A DNA stretch of 64,000 nucleotides from the NCBI RefSeq assembly GCF_001522545.3, contig NC_031772.1:5959354-6023353 (forward strand), given 5' to 3'. Source of the stretch: Parus major (lineage: Eukaryota > Chordata > Aves > Passeriformes > Paridae). The notes beneath the pieces were generated by a model that worked only from the letters and a program-made list of their open reading frames with translations, made no database searches and was not told the origin of the DNA. The position numbers and the translations under genes are program-made. Shown here piece by piece: positions 1 through 11,195 of the stretch (positions are counted from its first letter, which is position 1; every line of letters begins with the position of its first letter).

Positions 1-854
1 TATTTAAAAGTCAAAAGGTTTCTCTTGCAGGAAATATTGAAATGTCTTAGTTCAGCCCAATTTGCTTTTCCTGTAGGGGCAAGGGAGACAAAATAAAGAA
101 GCAAACACAGAAATATGTGGAACATGCCAGGGGTTTTTGTTGTTTTGTTGGTTTGGTTATTTTTTTTTTTCAAATCTGGATATTGCACCTCTCATAAACC
201 ACAGATAAATACATTTGTCCAGCTTCAACTTCTACAATATCCATTTATCAGCTGTGGCCAAGCCTCTAAAGCAGCCTTTCCCTGCTGCATGGTTCCTACC
301 AGGGAAGCAACAACCACAATGCTTCCGGCCATTGGGAAAACAAGAAAAAAACATGGAAACACAGGGTTTCTACCCTGTCTCACGTACCCATCGGTGCCCT
401 TGAGCAGGTTTTGTGTTCTCTGTGTCTTCTGTGTTTCAATCCATCCCCAGCCCCCGCTGCCGCCGTGCTTTGCGTGGCTGAGCTTTCTCCGGGATGGTTT
501 TTCCATTGTTGCTCACGCAGGGCCAAAGGCAGAATGCATTAAAGCCACCGGGGGATGGGAGGCAGCAACTCTTGGAGTTAATTCTCCAAATCGCTTCACA
601 TTCGCTCCCTTCCCATCCATTTGGGGCAGCTCCGTGGATTTTCCCGGGGGCGCAGGGGGAGGTGAGGCGCTGCTTTGACCCTCAGCTCGTCGGGTTCACT
701 GCAAGGAGCTTTGCCTCTAGAGCAGCTGGGATGGGGAAGATGTGCAGGGGTGTTCCCCTGGAGGGTGTTCAGGGGTGTGGGAAAAGCCGGCTCTGGGATG
801 GGCTCGCTCCCTTGGGGAGAGCAGTCGGAGCAGGGTGGAGCTGCTCCCTCACCC
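1..854. other. Unique non-coding sequence, no recognisable feature
   Basis: Apart from a T-run near 160-170, I see mixed-composition unique DNA with no CR1 match, no tandem array and no credible exon. The open frames here lack any familiar domain. Confidence 0.6.
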
Positions 855-1216
855 CTGCATCTCCTCATCCCCTCATACCCGCATCCCCTGCATCCCCTGC
901 ATCCCCGCATCCCTGCATCCCCTCATCCCCTCATCCCCTCATACCCGCATCCCCTGCATCCCCTGCATCCCCGCATCCCCTTGTCCCCTCATCCCCGCAT
1001 CCCCACATCCCCTGCATCCCTGCATCCACTGCATCCCCTGCATCCTCTGCATCCTCTGCATCCCTGCATCCCTGCATCCCCTCATCCCCTGCATCCCCGC
1101 ATCCCCCACATCCCCACATCCCCCACATCCCCATCCCCACATCCCCCATATCCACATCCCCACATCCCCACATCCCCCATATCCACATCCCCACATCCCC
1201 CAAATCCCCGCATTCC
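855..1216. repeat. C-rich minisatellite, catcccc-type unit
   Basis: The top strand is almost entirely C, A and T. It is built from degenerate 7-8 base units of the form catcccc(t/g). A higher-order period is visible: the 43 bases at 871-913 recur at 937-979, a 66-base shift. In the second half a 31-base period is marked by catatcc at 1147 and 1178. Strand asymmetry is strong, with few G on the plus strand. The array keeps several frames open, which explains the long Pro/His/Ser-rich or Gly/Met-rich translations on both strands. It is not protein-coding. Confidence 0.95.
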
Positions 1217-2459
1217 CGGCTGTCTCCTCTCCACAGCCAGGGACTTTGCTCTTCATTCCGGAGCACCACCCTCGGCTGCATCACGGCCCTGCCGTGTCTG
1301 TGCGGGGCACAGATGATGAGATGGGAGCCGGGGCAGCCCCAGCGAGGGGCGCAGGGTCGGGCACAGAGTGGGGCTGCAGCACACAAACCCCCCAGGGGAC
1401 ATCTCGGGGACACTGCAGGCTCCAGGGAGGGGACAGCGCTCCTGCACTCACCAAAGGAGAGGGGACACCCGGGAGCAGCAGACCCCAGCTTGGTCCCCTC
1501 CTTTGTCCGCCCAGCTCTCCAGCCAGCAGAGGAAACACTGCCTGTCTCTTCCCAGTTCCCACCGGCAGACCTGGAGACCTCACTGGGTGGGAATGTGGAG
1601 GTAGGGTTGGCTTTAGGCTCCTGCGGCTGATGGCAGTGGCCGCCTCTCCGCTGTGCTCCTGCCCAAAACGTCAGGATCTGGAGGCAGTGGGATATTTATT
1701 CCTGCCTTTTGCCCCTCGGCTCTCCACAGAGCGATGATAGATGAACAGTCCCGGGTTTCCATCCCCTGAAGCTGCTCCGCCAGCCTGATCCACACCCCCG
1801 CTCCTGGGGGTACCCCAGGGCTTTCTCCGGGTCACGGGGCTACCTCTGGATTTCCTGGATTGTCTGAATTCCTTGTGCAAAGTTGTACATTTCTGAAATT
1901 CTATTTTTGGATTAATGAACATTTGGCAACAATACGAAGCCTGTTTGTAGCCAGTGGGGTGACCCTCCTAATGTATTCCCCATGCCTCCTCTTCCCTCTG
2001 GCCAAATTCCCCCACCCCCAGGAAAGCCCTGGAGCCTTTCCCAAGTTTACCCCAGAATGAAATCAGCTCCACGTCTGCCACAGTGAATTTTTTCTCTGTC
2101 CACAGGCACTTTCTCTTTTCCCCACCTGCCCGAGAGGGAGAAAGGAAGGAGGGGAAGCAGATGGAGGCAGAGCTGCAGACGTGAAGTGTGAGAAAGGCAG
2201 CGGGGAAGAGGAAATTTGAGCATCAGGAAATTCTTCCGAGCACACCGAGGTGTCAGACAGAGCGATTGCCTTCCCGGGAATGGGGACCAGCCCCATGTCT
2301 TGGGAAAAGAAGGGAGATTCAGGTTAGAGCAGACCAAAATCTGCAAGGCCCAGCACTGGCCGGGCTGGGATCAGCACCCAGTTGTTTCCCACCCTGGAGT
2401 AAAGGAGGGTCCATGGGAAGAGGATCCATGTGTTCAGCTCATTTTCCACCTGAATTCCC
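1217..2459. other. Unique non-coding sequence
   Basis: GC-rich sequence with no repeat family I recognise. A slightly AT-richer stretch lies at about 1855-1975. Nothing supports an exon. Confidence 0.55.
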
Positions 2460-2842
2460 TCTGCTCTGGAGCCAGGCTGGGAGAGCTGGGGGTGTTCAGC
2501 CTGAAGGAAAGGATCCAGGGAGCCTTAGAGCCCCTTCCAGGGCTCCAGGAGAGCTGGAGAGGGGCTGGGGACAAGGCACAGGGAATGGCTTCCACTGCCA
2601 GAGGGCAGGGATGGATGGGATATTGGAAAGGAAATCTTCCCTGTGAGGGTGGGCAGGCCCTGGCACAGGGGGCCCAGAGAAGCTGTGGCTGCCCCTGGAT
2701 CCCTGGAAGTGTCCAAGGCCAGGCTGGACGGGGCTTGGAGCACCCTGGGATAGTGGAAGGTGTCCCTGCCCTTGGCAGGGGTGGGATGGGATGAGCTGCA
2801 AAGTCTCTTTGAACAAAATCTGGTCTGAGATTCTGTGATTCC
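2460..2842 (+). mobile_element. CR1 LINE, 5'-truncated 3' end
   Basis: This reads in the sense direction of CR1. It begins in the block gctctggagccaggctggga and runs through the ctccaggagagctgg and cagagggcaggg segments. It then passes through gaagctgtggctgcccc and the grouping ggcttggagcaccctggg. It ends in the CR1 3' tail with gattctgtgattcc near 2830-2842. About 380 bases are kept, all from the 3' end, so no reverse transcriptase is present. Loss of the 5' end is normal for target-primed insertion. It belongs to the same subfamily as the minus-strand copy at 7500-7868. Confidence 0.95.
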
Positions 2843-3858
2843 CACAGTGTGGAGCCACAGCTGAACTCTGTCCACCTCCAGTCACCTGGTCCCACATGTC
2901 CCCCAAGCCCTGGGGGTTGAAGACTCCTCACAGCTCCCGCCCACTCACCTCAGTTCTCAGTGGGAGTTTTCACACCGAGGGAGTGAGAATTCCATAAAAC
3001 ATCCCGAGTTCTCCCTGCACCAGCACTTCCCAAGCAGGTCCCTCTGTGTGGGCTGTGCTGAGGTGACACTTCCAGCCCGCCACCAGACGGGAGGAGCAGC
3101 TCATGAACTGATGTAAAACAGGGAATGAAGGGTCTCCTGTGACTCTTTTTTGCCTATTTCACTCCCAAATAATTCTGTGAGGGAATTTTTGTGTAATTGG
3201 ATTAAGTGTGGGGAACTTGTCCTTGCTGACAGATTGCACAGGCACCAAACCAACATCAGGGGGGTTGCCACTAAATCTTCTTTCATTGGGGGAAAAAAAA
3301 AAAAGCAAAAATAATAATTCAGGTTTGCAGCCAAACCAGATTTACCCAGCCCCGATGCAGAGGATGGATTATTCCTCATCAGTCCCACAAAAGCCACCGA
3401 GACCCCTTTCCTTCCCTCTAGTTTCATTTTATGGGCACGAGCAACTTCTACACAGCTTTTTCTGTGACAGGGGATCATTTTTTAAGAGCAGCCCCGGTTT
3501 GAGGGGCACAACGCCGCGGCAGATCCGCTGATATCTCTGCTCTCCAAAGGAAGGGCTGTTAAGGAGATAAGGGATTGGGAGAACACTCTCTCTGCGGCGC
3601 TAAACAGCGAAGGAGGGAGATAACTTGGGAGCTCTGGTAAAGCCACCAAACATTCTGTGAATAAAACTGTTTGGGGAATCAATTTTCCTCACTGCAGCCA
3701 TTGTGTTTTCCTGAGGGTGATGTTTATCCCTTGGCTCTGTTCCCGCAGCTCAGACACATCCGAGGCTTGCCCAGGGCCCCATCCAGCGCTCGCTGCAGAG
3801 CCCAGAGGAGCAGGGCAGGTTTAAAACCCACTGTCCTACACACCAGGGGACGTTCAGC
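2843..3858. other. Unique non-coding sequence with a GATA-rich patch
   Basis: AT-richer unique sequence follows the CR1, with an A-run at 3293-3304. At about 3530-3630 there are several GATA-type words (gagataagg, gagataact and tgatatc) within 100 bases. This might be regulatory, but such motifs are common. There is no gene evidence. Confidence 0.4.
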
Positions 3859-4068
3859 ATGGACAGCAGCAGGAATTTCTTCCTGGAAAAGGGTGGTCAG
3901 GCCTTGGAAGGGGCTGCCCAGGGAGGTTTGGAGTCCCCTGGAGGTGTCCAAGGAAGGACTGGAGGTGGCACTCAGTGCTCTGGGCTGGGGACAAGGTGGG
4001 GATGGGGCACAGCTTGGACTCCACGGTCTTGGAGGGCTTTCCCAACCTTAATGATTCTGTGATTCCAT
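3859..4068 (+). mobile_element. CR1 LINE 3' end, second subfamily type
   Basis: It starts near aggaatttcttcctggaaa and continues through ggaaggggctgcccaggga and a degenerate gacaaggtggggatgggg block. It ends with ggagggctttcccaacctta and attctgtgattcc. The internal sequence differs from the 2460-2842 copy and matches the other CR1 3'-end type (compare the minus copy at 8696-8908). The piece is about 210 bases and 5'-truncated. Confidence 0.9.
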
Positions 4069-6273
4069 TAAGTTCATCCCACCCACAAAGGTGGGATGAG
4101 CACCCTGAAAGGCACCATCCCAGGGATGAGCCAGCACTGTGGGCTGGTGTTGTCTGCCCAAGCTGAGCCCTGTCCAGCTTTTCCCTTTCCAGGGGGTCCC
4201 ACAGCAAAGCCCGGAGCATGTGGAGCACGTGGAGCACTCCAGGACACCCCGAGCTCTCCGTGCCCCCCCAGCTCCCAGCCCTGAGCGTGGAGCCAGCTCC
4301 AGTGCCAGTTATTTACAGAGCTCCGTCAGCCACATCCAGCACGCCTGCATCAGCCCCCAAGCTCTTAATGAGATTACAAAGTTTATTTTAGTTGAGAAAG
4401 ACACCAATAAAAAGGATTTAAAAATCCCTCGGAGTCTGGCCATACCCCGGAGTGCTTGGCCAGTGGGAGAGCTCCTCCAGCTCCCGCGTTTGTTTTCCTT
4501 TCGGAGCAGCTGAGGCTGCTGCCTCCTGCATTCCCGTGCATTAGCAGCCTCTTCCCAGGTTGACCCTATGTATTATGGATGCGCTAAAATCTTCGTGTTC
4601 TGAATAGGAGCTGCATTATTCATGGCTCTGCTTAGAGTTTGTCTTTAAAAGCCCTGCAGCCTTTTAATGAAATGCTCCGATTTTAACAGCAGCCAAGACC
4701 AGATATTTTGCTTTAAATTTTTTAGAAGTCATCTCTGTGGATTTTCCCCCCTGTTCTCCCCTTCTCTTTGAAGGCTCAAGGCCACTCGGAAGACGGGACG
4801 GTGGTGGGGGACAGAGGCGATGAGGAGGTGTGAGGGTTCAGGGAGGAGAAGGTGGGATGTGAGGGTGGCCCCAGGCCTGTTCCAGCCCCACACGTGAGGT
4901 TGGGGGTGCTGGATATCCCCAGGTCCCCGAGGGGAGTGGGTGCTCTGTGGGACACCAGGGATGCAGCCAGAGGATGCTCTGAGTGTGGCACTGAGCCTCC
5001 CCCGGCCCCAGGCAGTGGTGTCACTCCTGATCTGAGTGACATCAAGGTTTCCTTGGGATTGTAAGGAGGGAAAAGGGGAAGATGGAGGGAGCAGCATCCT
5101 GTGGGGTGCTGTGGGGTGGGATCACTGCTCTGTGTGGAGGGTGCAGGCAATAGCTGGTGGGTGGGATGGAGCGTGTGGGGGTCCTATGGAACTCCACCAA
5201 GAAATTCCTGAGGGTGGCATGAGCTGGAGCAGAGCCAGGATGCTCTGCCTGGTCTGGGAGTGGGGAAGAAGCTCCAAATGCCCTGCCTGGGGTGCAGGAG
5301 CACAGCACGGAGCGAACAGAGCCCCGGCGTGGGCACAACCCCAGCCCCGGCCCGGGGCTGCCTCTGCCTCCACCTGCAGTGAATTTGGCCTAATGACTTA
5401 AACACAGATCCCGTTTCCAGGCAAACATCCCAAGTGTTCTGTCCCTGGTGGCAGGGAAACTCCTTAAATCAAAGCGGAGCAATCCGATAGCCGGGGCCGC
5501 AGCTCGGGGCTTTATTGATCACATCTGGGCTGGGGCTGCGCTGGGACTGGGAAGGGACCAGGAAGGGACTGGGATGGGATTTTGGGGAGCTGTGGACTGG
5601 GTCCCTTGGGACACGCTGCTCTCCTGCCCTGCTCAGCCCTGCAGCCCCTCACAGCGAGCACTGGGAGGAGAGAGAAGAAATGCTGGAATTTCTGACAGCT
5701 CCAGCCTTTCCGAGCCCAATGCCACGGACTCCTTTTGTCTCTCCAGTTCCCAGGAGTTTCGGAGCACGTTGAATGCCGCTGTTATTGTTTGGTAGGGTTT
5801 TGTGCTAATTCCTCGTTACCTCTGAGACTCGGGTATAGAAAAGTTGGGAAAAAAAGGCAATTGGAGGAATTTCCTTTCCTCTGTGCTCCAAATGCGATTA
5901 AACACCAAGGTCCCCTCAGCGTGGGGCTGTGACATGTGGTGCTGGCAGTGCAGTGCTGGGGTGGCTGCTCCCCACCCAGGCTCATTCCTGAGCTGCTCCT
6001 GCGAACTCCTGGGAGTTAATGCTGTGGCAGGGTCCCCCTGCACTCTCTGCTGTGCCTCAGTCACCCTCTGGGGTGGGGATCCATCTCTGCCAGGGTTTCA
6101 GCTCCATGACAGGGAGGTTTTTGATGCAGTCACTGGTTATGGACACCCTGCCAGCACCTTGGGAGCAGGGAAAAGTGGGATGGAGCACTTGGAGAGAGAA
6201 GTGAGCTGGCCCTGACGGCTGAGCCCAAAGGCAGGCACCACATGCAGCTAAATGCAGGTTAAATGTTAAAAGA
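4069..6273. other. Unique non-coding sequence
   Basis: Mostly GC-rich unique DNA apart from the AT-rich candidate element listed separately at 4360-4735. No exon, tandem array or transposon was recognised between 4736 and 6273. Confidence 0.5.
4360..4735. promoter_or_regulatory. Candidate conserved non-coding element (AT-rich island)
   Basis: An AT-rich, non-repetitive island in GC-rich surroundings. It contains cttaatgagattacaaag and ccaataaaaaggatttaaaa, then a run with gcattagcagcc, ctgcattattcatgg and ttttaatgaaatg. These are homeodomain-like TAAT cores and an ATTATTCAT word. There is no repeat match and no coding signal. The regulatory role is inferred from composition only. Confidence 0.3.
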
Positions 6274-6531
6274 CATTGAGGGGCTGGAGCAAATCCAGGG
6301 AAGGGAACGGAGCTGGGGAAGGGTCTGAAGAATCACGAGAGGCTGAGGGAGTTGGGGGGGCTCAGCCTGGAGAAAAGGAGGCTCTGAGGGAAATTTACCA
6401 TTTTCTACAACTCCTTGAAAGGAGGATGGAGCTGGGGGGGAGCAGTCTCTTCTCCCAGTAACAAGCAATAGAACTAGAGGAAACGGCCTCAGGTTGTACC
6501 AGGGGAGGTATAGTTTGGATTTTAGGAACAG
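6274..6531 (+). mobile_element. CR1 LINE internal fragment
   Basis: It matches the part of CR1 just upstream of the usual 3' pieces: gaggggctggagcaaatcc, then the gctgagggagttgggg and ctcagcctggagaaaaggag blocks, then ctacaactccttgaaagg. It continues through the agtaacaagcaatag region to ggaggtatagtttggatttt. It stops there without the CR1 3' tail, so it is truncated at both ends or was later deleted. Confidence 0.88.
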
Positions 6532-7499
6532 CCTGCTGGCAGGACAGCACCACCGTGTCCCAGTCCATGTGCCTGGGTGCAGAGCAGCCCTGGCTGGGTG
6601 CCAGCCCCCTGTAGCTCCGCAGGATTGCGGCCCCATCCCATTCCTGGGGCCTCCGCACTCCACATCCACCCTGGGCGCAGTCGGGAGGCTCCGAGTCCGC
6701 GGCCCCTCGGGGGCACATCCGTCATGTCCCATTTGGGAGGCAGGACTGTCCCCGTCACATTGTTGTGTCTGGAAGCAGGTCACCCCTCGTTTCCATAAGA
6801 TCACATTTCCAGGCCAGCGCTGCCCGCAGCCCTGCCATTCATGCTCCATTGGAGAGCCGCTGCTGCCTGCACGGAGCGCAGGGATAAAGTGATGTCTTAA
6901 TTCATTGCACATTCTTAAATAAAGGAGAGGGAGAGAAAGGGAGCGGCTCAAGGTCAGCACTCGTTGCTGAGTGAGATTTCTTCAGCAGATTGTCTAAAAT
7001 AGCCCGGAAAAAAATAAATAAAAGCAAATTGATGGACACGCTATATTGAGGCGATGGGAAGTGAAGATGAAAAGAGAAGTGCCAGCTTGACTGCCAGCTT
7101 GGTGTGAGAATAAAACCTGCAAAAATATTCTCAATTGGTATTTTAATGGCTGACCTGAATGCTTAAAAAACCCCAGGATTGCTGACTTGAGCCAGGCAGA
7201 TGCTGAAGCCATTTGTGCATGGATGACACTGGGAGAATCCTTCAAAATTATTTAATGATCAGTCTTTCCAATTCTGGCTGGAGCTGACCAAATTCACTTG
7301 AAATCAAAAGAAAGACTCTCCATTACTTCCTTGAGCTTTGGATCAGGACCCTGAAGGCATTTAAGAGGCTTTGTTTTGTTTTGTTTTGTTTTCCACAGAA
7401 ATTCCTGTGAATACTTTGAGAGGATTTTAATTGGAATTGGTGGTGGAAGTTGGAATTTGCAGACTGTTGGTTTGAAACCTTTGACCTTACAGCCCTTTG
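6532..7499. other. Unique sequence with an AT-rich block and a (TTTTG)n
   Basis: Positions 6532-6880 are GC-rich and featureless. From about 6890 to 7260 the sequence is AT-rich and unique, with cattgcacattcttaaataa, aaattgatggacacgc and attctcaattggtatttta. This is a weak candidate for conserved non-coding DNA. A short (TTTTG)n microsatellite of about 4.5 units lies at 7370-7392. Confidence 0.4.
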
Positions 7500-7868
7500 A
7501 CCTTAAATCCCATCCCCTGCCATGGGCAGGGACACCTCCCACTATCCCAGGCTGCTCCAAGCCCCATCCAACCTGGCCCTGGACACTTCCAGGGATCCAG
7601 GGGCAGCCCCAACTTCTCTGGGCACCCTGTGCCAGGGCCTCCCCACCCTCACAGCTGGGAATTCCTTCCCTGTATCCCATCCATCCCTGCCCTCTGGCAG
7701 TGGAAGCCATTCCCTGTGCCCTGTCCCTCCATCCCTTGTCCCCAGTCCCTCTCCAGCTCTCCTGGAGCCCCTCTAGGCACTGGAAGGGGCTCTGAGCTCT
7801 TCCTGGAGCCTTTTCTCTCCAAGTGAACACCTCCAGCTCTCCCAACCTGGCCCCAGAGCAGAGGGGCT
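7500..7868 (-). mobile_element. CR1 LINE, minus strand, 5'-truncated
   Basis: The plus strand shows the complement of CR1: ccatgggcagggacacc, the actatcccaggctgctcc block, acttccagggatccagggg, ggcaccctgtgccagggcc, ctgccctctggcagtgg, then the agctctcctggagcccc block. It ends with ccagagcagaggggctt. The 3' end of the element is at 7500, where the usual tail is replaced by ccttaaatcc. About 370 bases remain. Confidence 0.95.
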
Positions 7869-8695
7869 TGTGCTGCTTTAATGAGTTGCAATTATTATTT
7901 TTACCTTTTAAATTAAGCATTAAAAAAAAATTAAAAAAGGACTATAAAAGAAAAGAAAACCATTGCTGGGATGGGATGGAATTATTGCAGTAGGAATTAC
8001 AGCTGACCACCCTGGAAAGGCTGACTGGAGCAGAGGCTGGATGGGGTCAGATTCCCCTTCCCAAAGCCCAGGGTCTGTTTTTCCCAGGTGTGAGCAGAGC
8101 AGCCCTAGGGAGATGAAGAAGGTACCAGACATCCCTCGCACGTTCTCCGAGGTGAATTCCCAGCTGGACATTGGTCTCTCTCCCCTCTTTGGAACCACTC
8201 TGGGGTTTGTTCCAGCGCAGGTCCTGCCCGTGGTGCGCTCAGGGTGTCACAAACAGTGTCAGTGATGCTCCCCAGAGCACCTGTGTGACAGACAATAAAC
8301 ATTCCCTGGCTCTTGTGCTCGGATGTGACACAGCAGGGAAGCTGGAGCTGCCTGGAGAGAGGGAGAACCAACTGCCAGGAGAGACAGGGAGTGGAACTGC
8401 TGCCTTTTTGTCCAAAACAGGAATTTCTGGTTAAAAACAAAATATGGCTGAGATAAATAAAGATGAGTTAAAATGTAGGCAGCTGCCTCAGAGATCTTTC
8501 CTGCAGGCAGATCCTGAGCCTGCTGACAGCTCCCTGGCATGGAGAGGCTCCAAAAGCCACAACACTTCCAGTGGCTGGGAATGAGAGATGCTGGGATGTG
8601 CCCAGGAGTTCCTGAGCACTCAATACCTCGGGAAGCCAGGGTTGAGGTGTCCTGTGCCAGCAGGAGCCCAGCTGTGTGGGCCAGGAGCAATGCTG
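7869..8695. other. Unique non-coding sequence
   Basis: An A-rich stretch at 7919-7960 directly beyond the CR1 breakpoint, then ordinary unique sequence. No gene is supported. Confidence 0.5.
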
Positions 8696-8908
8696 AATCG
8701 TGGAATCCCAAGATCCCAGAAACACTGAGGTTAGAAAAGCTCTCTGAGAACATCGAGTCCATCCTGTGCCCCAGCCCCACCTCATCACAGCACTGAGCCC
8801 TGAGTGCCACGTCCAGACCTTCCCTGGAGGTGTCCAGAGGACTCCAAACCTCCCTGGGCAGCCCCTTCCAGTGCCTGACCCTTTCCATGAAGAAATTCCT
8901 GCTGCTCC
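8696..8908 (-). mobile_element. CR1 LINE 3' end, minus strand, second type
   Basis: The complement of the same CR1 type as 3859-4068. It runs from aatcgtggaatcccaagat at the 3' end through gaggttagaaaagctctc and ctccctgggcagcccctt to atgaagaaattcctgctgct. It is about 210 bases. Divergence from the plus-strand copy is visible throughout, so this is an old insertion. Confidence 0.88.
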
Positions 8909-9961
8909 CACGGATGGAGGGGTCTCTCAATGCACTGCCCAGCCGCCATTCCCACTTTGGCTCATCACTGCCCATGGAAAGACATTTATCACATTCCAGC
9001 AATGCAACAGCTCAAACCAAACCAAACCAGGGCTGGAGCTGCTCAGTCTCTCCTCCCAGGCTCCCCTCTGCATCCCTCTCCTGCCCTACCACAGCCTCTG
9101 CTTGCCTGGAGCAGGATCATTCCCCCATGGATGTGAGTTCCTGCCAGCTCTGCCGCTCACTGACCGAGTGCTGCCGTGCAGATACCCCGGGATTAAAAGA
9201 ATTGGCAATTCTGGGTGCCCAGCTGGAGGCAGGGGATGTTTTTGATGGCACATGGCCTTTTCTCTAAGAGCCTGGCTGTTCCAAGCCCAGCTCCTGATGG
9301 ATTTCCCAGAGCCAGGGATGTTCAGAACTTCTCAAGTCAGCTCCCAGGATCTCAGATTTGGATTTTTAAGGCACAAGGCTCACATGAGATGTTCTGTTCA
9401 CCAGCGAAAATCACGGCTGGGGACACCAGCAGACATCACGGCCTGAGCTGGGGACTGCACCCAGAGGGGTGCTGAACCCCAAACCCATCTCCCATCCTTC
9501 CTTTTCCTGCTTCATAGCCCCCATCCTGATCAGGATTTTAATGGCAAAGGTACAGCAAATTTTGATGAGCTGTCCTTGCTCATGGCTCAACACGTGGCCA
9601 AGCCCAGCCGTGTTTTCCAGGCAGGAGGACACAAAGGGCATGTCCAGGCAAAAAAAGAAACATCTTCCCAGTCTGGAAGCTCCTGCTATAAAGAGACCTG
9701 GGGAAAAGCGAGAACATCGTAAAGGAACATTTGCCAAAATTCAACACATTTTTTCATGAGCTTCATTCCTGGGAGCAGATTTCAGCATTTTGGCTGAAAC
9801 TTCGCAGAGTGATTTCGCTCCAGGCAGACACTGGCCCAGAAAATTTCATCTCCAACCATTCCAGTTTGGCAAAGCCGAGAGCAACTGCAAACACAGACCT
9901 TTAATGTGTGCAGTGGGAGCAGCCCAGGAACCAGCACTGCACCCTGCACCCCATTCACTCC

Positions 9962-10066
9962 TCTCTTTCTGTAATTATTTGCTTAATCACAGCACACTTT
10001 TAATCCTGTGCCCTAATTAATGTGCTATTAGGAGCCGTGCAGGCCATAAACCTCCCCATGGCATGA
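9962..10066. promoter_or_regulatory. Candidate homeodomain-motif cluster
   Basis: Within about 100 bases the plus strand carries gtaattatttgcttaatca, then cttttaatcctgtg, ccctaattaatgtgctatta and ggccataaacc. That is three TAATTA/TTAAT-type cores plus a TAAT on the other strand and an AAACC word. The block is AT-rich against a GC-rich background and matches no repeat. The enhancer role is inferred. Confidence 0.33.
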
Positions 10067-10205
10067 GCAGGATCATTTGCATTTGAGCTCATTTTTTCAG
10101 CCCAGGATCTTGAAGCACTTTCTGAAGTAGAGATCATTAACCCCCGGTTCCAGCTGGCCAGGCCCAGACAGAGGAGATGTGACACCCATTGTCTCTCTCA
10201 GCACC

Positions 10206-10625
10206 GATGTCCTGGTGTGGCAGATCGCTGGAATTGCCACTGGAATGCTCATTCTGGGAGTGCTGCTGGCCTGGGGGGTCCTGGCAGCGCTGGGCTCAAG
10301 CACCACCTGTCCGTGGATGTCCTCCCTGTGCTCCAGCTCGGGGGTGTCACCACCCCTGGAGAGTGGTGCTGGCATTGTCCTGCCCATGGAGGAGGAGGAT
10401 GACACTGGGATGGCAGGGGAAGAGCAGAGGGACCTGGGAACAGGGACAGGGGACAGCAGGACAGCAGGACAATGGTCCAACATCCCTCCTGAGCCTGGGC
10501 TGCAGGAAACACCGCCCTGCTCCGGGATGGGCTCTGGGTGCTCGCCAAAGGCTCCCGGTGGATGTGCTCGCTCCAGGGCTGTTTACACAGGTGCTGCTTT
10601 GAAAAGCAAATGTTGCTGTTTATAA
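10206..10625 (+). other. Exon-like open frame with one hydrophobic segment (uncertain)
   Basis: A good splice-acceptor-like tract (tgtctctctcag) ends near 10201. The frame then reads STDVLVWQIAGIATGMLILG and VLLAWGVLAALG, about 28 mostly hydrophobic residues that would form a single membrane-spanning helix. After it come a Ser/Thr/Cys-rich stretch, an acidic patch MEEEDD, and a stop after KCCCL at 10623-10625. This layout resembles a last exon encoding a membrane anchor and short tail. I do not recognise a family, and there is no matching upstream exon or clear polyadenylation context. GC-rich random sequence can produce such frames. Confidence 0.15.
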
Positions 10626-11013
10626 AATGCTTTGCATCCATTTCCTGAGGAGCAGCAGAGCTGAGGAAGGCGGCTGAGCCCTGGCAGTGCCGATGTTCTG
10701 CTGCCAGCAGCCCCCAGGGCCCCCATGCCACATCCTTGGCACATCATCCCTGCAAACTCCGCTGTCCCTGATGGGCCAGAGAGGGATCCAGGTGAAAACA
10801 GAGATCAGCAAAACTCTCCCAGGCCCTGCCTTAAAAAACTCTACTGGAGAGAAGGACAATTTCCCTTTTTAGGTCTATCTAGGTAGAGACAACCAGGACT
10901 GCCCATAATCAGCAAGAGGAATCTTCACTTCCTCTGGGTGTGCTGTCCATGACCCCTCCTGAGCTTAGCTTTGGGGTGCACACGGATTTCAGGCTATTCC
11001 CCTAAATATTTAA

Positions 11014-11195
11014 CGAAATCACAGAATTCCAAAATGGCTGGGTTGGAGGGAAAATTAAAGCTCATCTGATTCAAATCCCCAGAGCAGGGACACCTTCCAC
11101 TATCCCAGGCTGCTTCAAGCCCATCCAGCCTGGCCTTGGACACTTCCAAGGGTGGGGAAGGCACAGTTTCTCCGGACAGCCTGCTCCAGATTTCT
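11014..11195 (-). mobile_element. CR1 LINE 3' end, minus strand, degraded
   Basis: The order is aaatcacagaattcc, then gctgggttggaggg, gagcagggacaccttcc, actatcccaggctgcttc and ctggccttggacacttcc. It ends near gacagcctgctcc. This is the complement of the CR1 3' tail and adjoining block. Substitutions are frequent. Confidence 0.87.

Larger units (their letters stand above)
8909..11013. other. Unique non-coding sequence
   Basis: Apart from the two candidates listed separately (about 9962-10066 and 10206-10625), I see no repeat, RNA gene or credible exon. Confidence 0.45.

Noticed and set aside
494..1630. 378-codon plus-strand frame and overlapping frames on both strands
   Set aside because: Their length comes from the catcccc minisatellite at 855-1216, which lacks stops in several frames. 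Outside it there is no protein-like sequence.
2188..2931. Several 110-190-codon frames on both strands
   Set aside because: They are translations of the CR1 3' non-coding end. The recurring peptides (for example around GDKAQGMAS) reappear at other CR1 copies.
7294..7920. 208-codon minus-strand frame
   Set aside because: Lies on the CR1 at 7500-7868; not a host gene and not the CR1 reverse transcriptase, which is upstream of the retained part.
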